Assembly (NCBI GenBank): GCA_947652605.1
Contig: OX393584.1
Location: forward strand, 30,863,467-30,927,466
Direction: 5' to 3'
Source: Elmis aenea
Taxonomy: Eukaryota; Arthropoda; Insecta; Coleoptera; Elmidae
Length of the DNA stretch: 64,000 nucleotides
This document shows positions 25,561-36,245 of the stretch, piece by piece (positions within the stretch are counted from its first letter, which is position 1; each line of letters opens with the position of its first letter). The notes beneath the pieces were generated by a model. That model had not been told where the DNA came from and searched no databases. It saw nothing but the letters and a program-made list of their open reading frames with translations. The position numbers and the translations under genes are program-made.

Positions 25561-26278
25561 AACAAAAAACCTTTAGAAAAATGATCTTCCGACTGTAAAA
25601 TTTTAAGAACAGCTGTAATGTATAATTATATATTTTACCACGTAAAAAATGAAAACATAGTCCTTGTTGATGTTTACGAAATGTCTAATTGTATTTAAAG
25701 TTTGTTTATCATTCAGTTACTTATAAGCTTGTGAACGAAATGAAAAAACAAGCGTTTTAAAATTTTTGCGTAATTAATTTGCTCTTAACATTCTTCTAAT
25801 TAAAATCATACGGTGTGTTAATTTTTCCAAGGACATTGTAAATCAATTGTTGTGAATTTAAGGTTTTGTTAATAAATTTAAAAAATAAAAATCTTCGTTG
25901 TTTGCAGAACGGAAAATAATAATTAATTGTACCCAGGATATTTAAGATAATTCGTAGGCCTTTTTAATTCTAATTATAATAACATTTTTACACGAAAACT
26001 AGTGGTGTATTTGCATACTTTTTTTTATCAATAAATATTTATGAAACTATCGTACTAATAATAATGATCGAATACTGTTTTATAATATTTAGTGCATGGT
26101 TTTCTTTTAAAATAAAGTTTAAAGAATAATTAAAAGAAACAACAACTTCAAATCAAGATACATGTAACTACTGTCAGTTTGTTGTCAAATTTTGATTGAT
26201 GTTGATGATACGTGGGTCTGGTGTCCGGGAACGCTTTTATGAACAATACAATTTGACAACACACGGCAACTAGATATA
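25561..26278. other. Gene-free stretch
   Basis: No feature recognised. Confidence 0.45.
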
Positions 26279-27818
26279 CAGTGTGTCCAAAAGGTATGGA
26301 ATATGCTATATAGGTTGTTTTATAATTGAATGCTGATCCTTAAGGGTATTATTCCTTGAATGATTTTAAGAAAAAAAGTTCATATCAATGTAGGTCCGCA
26401 ACCGTCGTATGTTTGAGATACAGGGTGTTAAAAGTTGAAAAAAATATGGGTTTTTTCGTAATATTGTTGATACCGCTTTAGATATTTTTTGAATTTTAGT
26501 AGGTACTAACTAGGCATAAAAACACATTTTATTTCCGAAAAAAAAATTGTTCTGTTTCTGACAATGACGTCCGCACTATGCCCTTAAAAAATTTTAATGA
26601 AAAAAAATGACACGCCACTGTTTTTTTTTTAAATAAATGTCATTTTTATAATTTCGCTTTATCTCTTGGTAAAAATGGCCTCCGACTTTTTTTTGTCCGA
26701 CGAACTGTTTTCGAGTAAAAAAATAAAAGGCTATTACTCTTGAAGAGTAAAATAGTACATAGGTTAGGTGGGTTAGGTACATATCTAGTTGTAGTAGGCC
26801 AGAAACAGAATTTGTTTATTTTATAAGCTCATTGTCAGAAATAGAACATATTTTTTTCTGAAAAAAATGTGTTTTTATGCCTAATTAGTACCTACTAAAA
26901 TTCAAAAAAAATATCTAAAGCGGTATCAAAAATATTACGAAAAAACCGATATTTTTTTCAACTTTTAACACCCTTCATCTCAAAAATACAGCGGTTGCGG
27001 ACCTACATTGATATGCACTTTTTTTCTTAAAATCATCCAAGGAATAACACCCTTAAGGATCAGCATTCAATTATGAAACACCCTGTACATCTCAGTAAAT
27101 ATTCACTTTAGGGAAGAAGGTTTGAATAAAAGTTGTTTGGTACTTAGTATTCCACCACAAGACCAAATTTAAATTCTGTTTTTTCGAATAACAAAAGTTC
27201 AATGAAAAACAATTGCTTTTTTTAAATGACAAGATACCCCTATAGTATACTCCTTTGATAGAGGATTTTTTCTCTTTTTAATGATGGGGTTGCCTTAAAA
27301 ATAAAGTTTATGCTAAGAGGCCGGAGAATATTGAAAATTTAAAAGATCGTATTAGAGAAGAGGTGAGGTCTATTACACCTGAAATGGTTGGGAATGTTAT
27401 TAACGGGTTTAAAAACCGACTTTATCATTGCCAAGATGTAAATGGTTCACAGTTTGAACACTTATTGTAGATTACGTCAAAAAAAATTAGTTCTTATGAT
27501 GTTTTTGTTAGGAATAAATACTAATCAATTAAAATAATTTTTGCGTTTTTCTCAAAAAGTTGCTTAAGTAAGGGTACTAAAGTTTGGCATCATTGAAAAG
27601 AGAAAAAAATTCTCTATTAAATGAGTATAATATAAAGGTATCTTGGCATTAAAAAAATCAATTGTTTTTATTGCGCTTTTGTTATTCGAAAAAATAGAAC
27701 TTTAATTTTGTCTAATGGTGGAAAGCTAAGTACCAAACAACTTTTATCCAAAACATTTTTCCCCAAAGTGGATATTTACTGAGATATATAGCATATTCCA
27801 TACATTTTGGACACACTG
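26279..27818. repeat. Foldback family D, interrupted by family C
   Basis: Ends CAGTGTGTCCAAAAGGTATG and, inverted, CATACATTTTGGACACACTG, with TA on both sides. Only the first 32 bases precede the nested family C element, and the left arm resumes at about 27,088 with 'catctcagtaaatattcac'. The right arm carries 'aaagtggatatttactgaga'. Confidence 0.82.
26311..27085. repeat. Foldback family C, nested in family D
   Basis: A second copy of the 5552-6273 element, with ends (C/T)AGG(G/T)TGTTT(C/T)ATAATTG and CAATTATGAAACACCCTG at TA. Insertion into the family D copy shows family C moved later. Confidence 0.84.
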
Positions 27819-29471
27819 TATATTTTATACTGGAGAGTATTTGTAAACGTTAGGTACCGAACAGTACATCCGCAAATAAAACTTGTAAAAGATTTTGATA
27901 TTAAGATAACAAAACAAACACTTCAACAGACCTAAATTTTAAAGAAAACAGATACTGGTAACAACATGGTTTGTTTATGAAAACAAGATTATTGCAGGTA
28001 TGAGATGAAACATCGTTTTATTATTTCGTAACTACATACAAGGTATGTTTGATAAGTGGAAAAACTAAAGTCTCGATACCAATTTCGCATTATCGTTCTT
28101 AGAGCAAATGCCAATTTCTAAATTATTCGAGGTTGTTTATAATATTCGGCGCGGATTCTATAAAGTGTTGCAAAGGTTAAATGTTGTTACATCATCTTAT
28201 TGATATTACAATTTAATAGGTGACACACGAAGTTATTTTTTAGTCAATATAATAACGATAAACTCAGTGCATGTCAAACGTATTTCGGAAAACAAAACCC
28301 AAATAAATATAGTGCGTGTTTTTCGCATGGTCATGTGTACGTACGCCTGGAGTAGTGAAAGTTAATAAAGTAATAAAAGACACATCATCACGTGGTTACT
28401 GATTTATTTACTAATGGTGTTAGCATTACCGCAGCTATAAAAGACTTTGCAAATTAACTCTAAACCTGTTTCAGCTAGTAAAAATGCATGCTTTATTGTT
28501 TTGTTTAGACGATAATTGTTTAAATTAATATTCAACTTGCGAACAATAATTCTAAAATTATTATAAATGACTTAGTCCGAAAGTGCCGAGACTTTTAGGC
28601 AGTAAAATAGAAAAATGCGCTACGCTCATTGGTTGAATTTAGAAAAATTGAGCGTGCTTTTGTTCAAAGATACATATTTGACAGGAGAATGAGAATCTGA
28701 CAGATGAAGTAAAACTTTATGTATTTGCTTGATTTTTCGCTATTTCTTTGACGATTGCAGAACATTTACTGCCTTGGTACATAAATAACTATTTTGTAAC
28801 TCTAAAAAACAAACAGTTATTTTAGTGACTATTTCTAAGTTACTATCGACTGCCAATTTCTACTAAACTTTTTTATCTTAAAAGAGCCATGCACCAACTT
28901 TAATCAAGAATAAAGTTTTCTGAGAAATCGATAATAAAACGCTTTTCAATTGTTGCAGACTTTTGGAATGTTAAAATTACTATAAAAATAAAATTTCGTG
29001 TTGTGTCATGTGTTTGAATTCTCAACAATTTTTTTTCTGTAAAAATGTTTTTGTTACTCTTAAAATAACGGCACTTTATTTTAGCGAATATTTCTATAAT
29101 TGTTTAAATCAAGGGTCATGATAATTTTTTGACAAATTATAACAAAAAACTGTTCTATTTGTGTTAGACTTTTTAGATGATACTGAATAAAATATTTCTT
29201 GTATCAAAACCTACTTAAAAATTTACCATTTAATCAAGAAATTATTAAGGAGGAATTAATTTTAATTCTGAGAATGGCATTAGCGCATTATTTTTTACAA
29301 CTTGTAGCGGATACCAATTAGTAGTTCTCCTTGCGCGTAGGCGGTTTTTTCTGGATCGAAGATCTGTAAAATTTATTTTAATGCCCGGCATGGTATTCGT
29401 ATTATCTTACGTTGCACAAGAGATTGTTAGTAAACATTCTGCATATGAAGAAAGTTTTTTTAATGCATATG
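27819..29471. other. Gene-free stretch
   Basis: No feature recognised. Confidence 0.45.
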
Positions 29472-30269
29472 CAGGGTGTTTCAGACCACCCGTACCAACT
29501 CTTTTATTCGAAAATGCGACGTCTGACAAAGATGGGATTTTTTTTATCACAAAAGTGCATATACAGAATTGACTTACGCTATAGCGGTTTTCGTGATTAA
29601 ACCGGAAGTGACCAAATCCGGAAGTAACTTTAAAAACTTAAATGGAACCATTCGGTTTTTATTGCATAATTAGAAAGATATTTGGCAAATAAACAATATA
29701 ACTTGATTTTTTTTTATTATCTGTATAGTTTGTAATTGGACCTAAATCATAACAATATTTAAAACCCATTAGTTCTATCCAATATGAACATAAACAAACC
29801 ATGGCAACCACCTAAATGAATTGTATTATATTGGAATATTTAATGGTGCATGTTTACTTATTTTATTTTTTACTTACAAACTGTAGGTTTTGTAGGCAAA
29901 GCTAAAGAATAAAAAAGTTTCCATAAAAAAGAAACCAAGCTTTCAAAAAAAAAAATTAATTGCAAAATTTCAACCTACCAAGAAGTTATGATAAAAAAAA
30001 CAACAGGGGGTCGCACTTATCAGCCCCCTGTGAAGGTAGAAGATGATTAAACATATTACTATGAGAAAGCTTTTAATAAGTATAAAATATCATTCTGCAT
30101 TTATCCGAATTTGAGAAATAAAAAAAAACTTAATTTTACCTCTCCCCTTAGGGGGTGTAACTCCGAAAAGAGACACCTAATTAAAAATTTATATAAAAGA
30201 CCCCCCCCCCTTAATTTTCGATAAGGAATTACCTCTCGAATTTTTTCGCAATATTTAAGAAACACCCTG
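29472..30269. repeat. Chimeric foldback: foreign left end plus family A right arm
   Basis: The left end CAGGGTGTTTCAGACCACCC does not match family A. From about 29,680 the sequence is the centre and right arm of family A (the 'atatgaacataaacaaacc' core at about 29,782 and the end 'aagaaacaccctg' at 30,269). Either two elements were joined by deletion or one was inserted next to the other. Confidence 0.65.
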
Positions 30270-30570
30270 TATATACTGAAATATTTTCCTTATTTGCCAA
30301 TTTCATTATTGATTATTAAACTTCTTTAGACTATAAGTATTGTTTTAAAAGCATTTGAATTTATTTGTTTGCGGTTTGTATAAAGCATTAAACATATTAC
30401 ATAACAATTTATTTGCATATTTTTTACACTATTGTCTTTACTGACGTAAACATTGATTGTGTCTTGGTGTTTAAAGTGTGAACGTAAATGTTTTCTTAAA
30501 TGTTTCAGTAGTTGTGACACGTCGTTTTTTTTTTGCAGAGCCCAGCACTTTGTTCAAGCCCGTTGCCCCA

Positions 30571-30578
30571 TATAAAAG
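30571..30578 (+). promoter_or_regulatory. Possible TATA box of the SV2-like gene
   Basis: TATAAAAG lies 70 bases before the start codon in a short GC-rich patch, which would place a start site near 30,600. A polypyrimidine tract and AG at 30,536-30,537 just upstream can instead be read as a splice acceptor for an untranslated first exon. Both readings are possible. Confidence 0.4.
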
Positions 30579-30647
30579 CCGCCCTCGTACCCCGCCGTTA
30601 ACTTTGTTCGCCGCCAAAAACAACCACACTTCGACAGAAACCGTAGA

Positions 30648-32551
30648 ATGGTAGAAGGTGATCCCCCAGCCAAGTATACGAAGAAAGACCCAGACTGTGA
30701 TGTAAAGGACGAGCACGTTCCAAACGGCTGCGGATCCAAAGATCTCGAGCTCGCCAATTTTCCGACAGTTAAAGATCTTGGAAAGTTCCCGGTGGACCCT
30801 GAGAAGGGCGACAGCGATAAGGCAGACTTTGAGAAAGCCATCGAACTCACCGGTTATGGAAAGTTTCATTACTTATTGCTAGGAGTATGTGGGTTTGTCA
30901 GCACTTCGGAGGAGATGGACGTCATCTCGATGTCCTTCATCCTACCGTCAGCACAGTGCGATCTACATCTCGATACTCACGCCAAAGGCTGGCTGAACTC
31001 CATCATTTTCATCGGAATGATGGCAGGGGCGTATGCCTGGGGGTCTGTAGCAGATACCCTAGGCCGTAGAAAAGTTCTTATTGCCATCTCTTTCATGAAC
31101 GCTCTGTGTATTGTTGCTTCCAGTTTCAGTCAATCATATGAGTTGTTCATGTTATTCCGATTTTTAAACGGGGCGGCGTAAGTATATGCAAATCTAAAAC
31201 TTTCCGTTTCTAATATTGTATTTTTTTTTACAGATTAGGGGGTAGCGGGCCAGTGATCTGGTCATACTTTGCAGAATTTCAGCCCAAAGCCAAACGCGGA
31301 TCTATGCTTTCGTTCATGGCGGCGTTTTGGACACTGGGCAACCTTTTTGTAGCCGGACTGGCATGGCTTATTATTCCAACAAATATAGGATTCCGTTCGC
31401 ATTATTTCGTGTATAATTCTTGGCGTATATTTCTCCTCATATGTGCGGTTCCATCGTTTGTAGTAGCCGCACTACTATTTCTATTGCCGGAGAGTCCGAA
31501 ATTTTTATTGTCTCAAGGTAGAAGTGAAGAAGCCATGGAAATATTTCGTAAAATTTACAAAATGAACACGGGCAGAGAAAAACAAGACTACCCAGTGAAA
31601 CATCTCATCTTAGAAGACATCCAGATGAGAGAAATTAGACCTGATAAAACTCCCAAAGGAAAATACCAAAACATGATTTCAGATATATTGGATAATAGCA
31701 AACAACTATTTGTTTCGCCAATTTTAAGGTTTACAGTTATTTCGATCACCATCAACTTAACTTTCCACATTGGGTATGATTGCGGAATGTTTTACATGTT
31801 GCAATAACTTACAAATACTTTACGTTTTAGGTACTACGGTTTAATGATGTGGTTCCCCGAACTGTTCAACAGATTCGATGAATTCTCCCGTGACCATCCT
31901 GGAGAGAGCGCAACTGTATGTACCGTAACAGATTATGTAATTGGTCATGGCAGCCAACAAAATGGAAAAGTCTGTTCAGATAACATCGAAAGCGCCGTAT
32001 TTAGGGAATCACTCATTACTGTTGCATCTGCTATACCCAGCAATATTCTAGCAGTTTTAGGAATGGATCGTCTTGGGAGAAAATTTTTCTTAGGTAATAG
32101 CAAAAGAAAGCAAGGTAAATAAATTTACCTAATATTTGTCCGTTTTCAGTTTTCAGTACGGTAACATCTGGTATATGTTCGGCGTCTATGTATTTTGTCT
32201 ACAATAAAACTCACAATTTAGTAGTGTCTGCTGTTTTCAGTGGAGTTATTTCATGTGGTAACGCTGCATTAGACTGTTTGATCACAGAAATTTTCCCAAC
32301 AAATCTCAGGTAAAGAACAAATCCGATAAAATTGGCAATGTCCAGTATTAACTGTGTTTTTGTTTAGGGCTACCGGAGTAGCTATTTCTATGGTAGCAGC
32401 TCGTTTAGGTGGTATTATAGGCAACATCGTAATAGCTACATTGCTGGATATGTATTGTCCAGCTCCAACGTTTATTGTAGCATTCTTGCTTATCGGAGGA
32501 GGTCTTCTTTGTCTGTTTCTTCCAAACACAACACGCGAACCACTTTCCTGA
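30648..32551 (+). CDS. SV2-like transporter (major facilitator superfamily), five exons
   Basis: Exons 30648-31177, 31234-31773, 31831-32093, 32150-32309 and 32368-32551 join without a stop into 558 residues; all junctions are GT-AG. The charged N-terminus (about 60 residues) precedes membrane segments. The MFS loop motif reads GSVADTLGRRKVLI near residue 127, and PESPKFLLSQGR matches the sugar-transporter/SV2 central loop. A long extracytoplasmic loop (FDEFSRDHPG... region) follows segment 7, as in SV2 and SVOP proteins. EIFPTNLRATGVAIS lies before the last segments. The ATG at 30,648 is chosen because it gives the typical acidic N-terminus. SV2/SVOP relatives sit in synaptic or other vesicle membranes. 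Insects have many paralogues, so the substrate cannot be named. A second AG six bases into exon 4 is a possible alternative acceptor. Confidence 0.93.
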
Positions 32552-32810
32552 CGAACCTTTGAACACAACTGTTTATTGGTAAATTTAAAATCGGTCTTAT
32601 TTAGTGTTATTTACTTTTTGTGTACATTCCTTTTAGCAGTTAAATGTTTTTTATGCCCATTACGTTTCATTTACATGTAGTTCCCTAGTGTAAATCCATA
32701 GCTAAAATATTATATGTACCTACATTATGATTCACATACATTATTAGTTTTAGTTTAAAAGTAGCTTTAGTTGTAATTATCATATGTTGTACATTTTAAA
32801 ATCGCATTAT

Positions 32811-32816
32811 AATAAA
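32811..32816 (+). promoter_or_regulatory. Polyadenylation signal, SV2-like gene
   Basis: AATAAA lies 260 bases after the stop codon of the transporter gene. It is the first canonical signal found downstream. Confidence 0.6.
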
Positions 32817-32819
32817 AAC

Positions 32820-34480
32820 GAAAGTCAATTGTTTTTCCTGTTTTTTAATGTGTTTTGTTTTGTTCCGATAAGGTTTTTTGTGAATGTACAGGGTGGTCCA
32901 AATTCGATGGGATGCATGGGTATCTCGCTTAATAGGCAAGATAGAGAAACGGTTAAATTACCAAAACTGTGCAGTTTGGGACCAGCTCAGCACAGTTTTC
33001 GAAAATATTCTATTATATCCGCTTTTGAATTATAAAAGAAAAACTGTTTTTTTGTTATATTTATAATGTCATATCTCCCTTATTGTTTAAAATATCGAAA
33101 AAGTTTAAGGAGATTATTTTTAGATATTTTATGAAAATTTTGATAGTACTAAAAAAATTTGTTTTACCCTCGCCGTTAAAAAGTTATGACGCAAACTCAC
33201 CTTTCTTTTAAATGGAAGCCATAGTTGTCTATGACCCATTTAAATTCCATATTTTTTCCCTTTCCAAATATATAAGGGTTGATGTATTTATTTCAATTCA
33301 AGAATCAACTCACCAAAAAGAGTGATACTGCCTATCTCTACTGTACAGTAACCAACACATCGTTTCTGTAGTATCTTCAAATAAATTTTGAAGGGTGCTT
33401 TAAAAAATTTACAAAAATATAAGGTTTATAGGGGTTTCCCCTTAAAATGACAAAGTTATAGGGCGCTGCAGACAAAAAAAAAAGACTAATTGGCGTCAGA
33501 TAAAAAATTGCTGTAGCTGTTAAAAAAAACTAGCAGAGTGCAAAAAAAAATTGTTTAAACTTAAACGGAGTTACAACCTATCAGAAAAAGCCAAAACAAA
33601 TTTTAGATTTACTGGAGTGCCTACTATATTTAAAGGAAAAGAACTTACTGTATTTGAAGTGTTCAATGTATCACATTTTTCCGTCGCCTAAAATATTGTA
33701 TCAACATATAGTATCCCTGTATTTAATATGCTCAAAAATAATATTTTGCATAACTTAATGATATCGTATATAAATAATATTTTTTATAAATTTCGTCTAC
33801 ATGTCCAGATATTAAAAAAATAATTTCACACGTCTCGACCATTGATTGCAAATACCGGTATGTTTGATCTATTGCATTTATTTGTGTAGTAGTGCATCAT
33901 AACTAATTTGTTATGTAATAATCGCTGTGTGATAACAACAAATTGACGTGTTTCATATTAGTTTGACTGTAATTTTAAATTTTATTATTTGACGATATTT
34001 TGTGGTTAGTTTAAAGTTTTTATTACTAGTATGTAACATCACAGACAACATTATTTTTAGTGTTATATCTTAGGACACAAATCATTACCCATAAGATAAA
34101 AAAAATCTCATTGTTTTAGCGAGTAAAAAGTCGTCTGTTAATAAAGCAAAATGACAAAATGTCAATCACTTTTTAAAGTTTTTTCAATCATTTCCTAATT
34201 AATTAAATTTTAATTTAAACTTTGTTGTAATGATTATGATCTTCAAATTTGGGTCACCATGTAGGTATATACTTTTTTTTTAAATCATTTCTCATAATGA
34301 GCAATTTTGAGTTACTTTTTCACTAAAATACAACATATGAAATTTCAAATAACATATTGACAGCGATGCAAATTCAGTTGATTCAATTGTTCATTTTAAC
34401 AAAGATATATTTCAGAATACATGCGATTATTTTTAGTTTAAAGTAGTAAATTCTGATATTTTCTATAAAAAAAAGGGAGT
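32820..34480. other. Intergenic, with a lone foldback left end
   Basis: CAGGGTGGTCCAAATTCGAT at 32,889, followed by 'catgggtatctcgcttaata', is a family B-like left terminus. No right end was identified. The rest, to about 34,480, shows no gene. Confidence 0.5.
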
Positions 34481-34489
34481 GACAAAAAT

Positions 34490-34850
34490 GGACAAAATAA
34501 AAAGCGAAATGATAGAAAAGAACCTAACAATTGGAAATGCAATGATAAAAAATTGGAACAAAACCACTTACGTTTTTCGGACGTATGTCTATAATGAGAA
34601 TAAAAGAAAAAAGAACAGCGAAAGTGATGTGGGAGGTGGAAACTAGGAAAATAAAATACGCGGACGATCAAGGAAGAAATGGAACAAGGTGATAGCGGAC
34701 TAACTTAAAACCAAAAGGTATAACATGGAGCCAAGCTAGAACAAAAGCAACAGATAGAAGGTAATGGAAAAAAGTTGGTTATAACGCGGGTTTGCGGATG
34801 TTATATCTGACCCGTGTTATATGATAATCGCGGTGCGGTGTAACTGAACT
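34490..34850 (+). pseudogene. LINE 3' relic followed by a pogo-like terminus
   Basis: Fragments such as IKEKRTAKVMWEVETRKIKYADDQGRN and a final 'agatagaaggtaatgg' resemble the C-terminal end of the non-LTR elements at 15-17 kb. At about 34,775-34,850 'ggttataacgcgggt' and 'gttatatctgacc' resemble Tigger/pogo subterminal sequence. Both are fragments. Confidence 0.5.
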
Positions 34851-35170
34851 GTTGAAAATTCTTATATTTCTCTCTCAATCTCATTTAGTACTGGATTCTT
34901 AAGGTGTTTACCCTTGCGATGCGCTTATTTCTATGAACCCAATTGCCACAAATGTCATTTACAGTTAGCCCAGTCGTAAAAGCGTTCAAACAACGGCTAA
35001 TACTGGTTAATACATTTATTAGTACATAGTTCACGCATGCGAATAAACCAGTTCATTTAATTATACATGCATTGGTTTTAGATCGCTTGTTGAAACAAAC
35101 CTATGGTGTAATTGACGGTTTTATCCGGAATTAAAAGCCCCAATTTTTGTAACAATGCCTTTTTTTTTAG

Positions 35171-35878
35171 ACAACAACTACTACTACTACAGCAACTACT
35201 GCTACAACAACTGCTACAACAACTGCTACAACAACAACAACAACAGCGGGAAGCAGCAACGACCACCAACCAGAAGCTGCTTCCCATTCCCAATTTGATC
35301 CTGAGTAAGTATCTGTTCATCTTTTGGACAAGGTCCACCCACTCTTTTATCGCAACTGCCCTTAGCTGGGCACGATGTTTGCAAAACGGCACTAGATCAT
35401 GCTTTGGATTTAGTTTTTACGCATGGTCAAACTTGTGAAAGTTTAAACATCGATAACTCGGTTTCCTTAAATACAACAACGCAATTTGTTTTTGCATAGT
35501 CTTCTAGAAAATTTGATTGTCTTTCGAAACATTAACCAAGTTTTATACCTGAAACTGATATTTTTTGAGATATCGCGATTTTATTATATTATTAATAAAC
35601 TAATGAATGTTTTATTTGCAGAAGCCGACCAAGAGATAAGCTCGGAAGGTTTACAAAAAAAAAGAAAAATTGAGGTATGTACGAGGATACCTAATGCGTT
35701 AAGTATTGTAAATACCATTTGGCTGTTAAAAAAACTGAAATTTTAAATTGAATTTAGCTCTTTTACTATGCAATGCATATTCGTTATATTCAGATGAAAC
35801 AGATTTTACTTTAATTGAATTCTTAGAATATTGACCATAATAAACTTATGAATGTTTTATTTGCAGAAACCAAAATAA
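35171..35878 (+). CDS. Candidate last exons of an unrecognised gene (glutamine/leucine-rich)
   Basis: Three pieces bounded by good splice signals can be joined in one frame: 35171-35304 (acceptor tttttttttag, donor GTAAGT), 35622-35674 (acceptor tttatttgcag, donor GTATGT) and 35867-35878 (same type of acceptor, then a stop). The first encodes a Gln/Leu-rich run from CAA/CTA repeats, then TTTNQKLLPIPNLIL. The second gives ADQEISSEGLQKKRKIE and the last KPK. The upstream start was not found. It could equally be a chance set of splice-like signals around a microsatellite. No homologue is recognised. Confidence 0.33.
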
Positions 35879-36245
35879 TCAGGATTTTCGAATACGTACT
35901 GTGTTGTTTAATTTGTTTGTGAAATTTTATTATGCGCCATCTATCTGATGTTGAACGATAGTTCTGTGAATAATGATTTTCTAATTTGCCCACTGTGCTG
36001 TGGCATAACAGTGTTCTGTGCATAACATCACCTAAAATCATTGTTTTATTTGTGGTTATCGGGATTGTGGCTTTTCGATTTTTTTAGATAAATATAAGTA
36101 ATTACGAGATGAAAAGTAAAATACGTGTTTTAACGTAACGACATTGTAAATCGTTGGTAACGTCGACATACATTGACAATTCAAATTATGATTACGTGTT
36201 AAGTAATAATTTTTGTAATTTATGTTGAGAAGAGAATTTAATACA

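Noticed and set aside
35078..35392. Cysteine/serine-rich minus-strand open frame
   Set aside because: Produced by reading the CAA/CTA repeat on the other strand.
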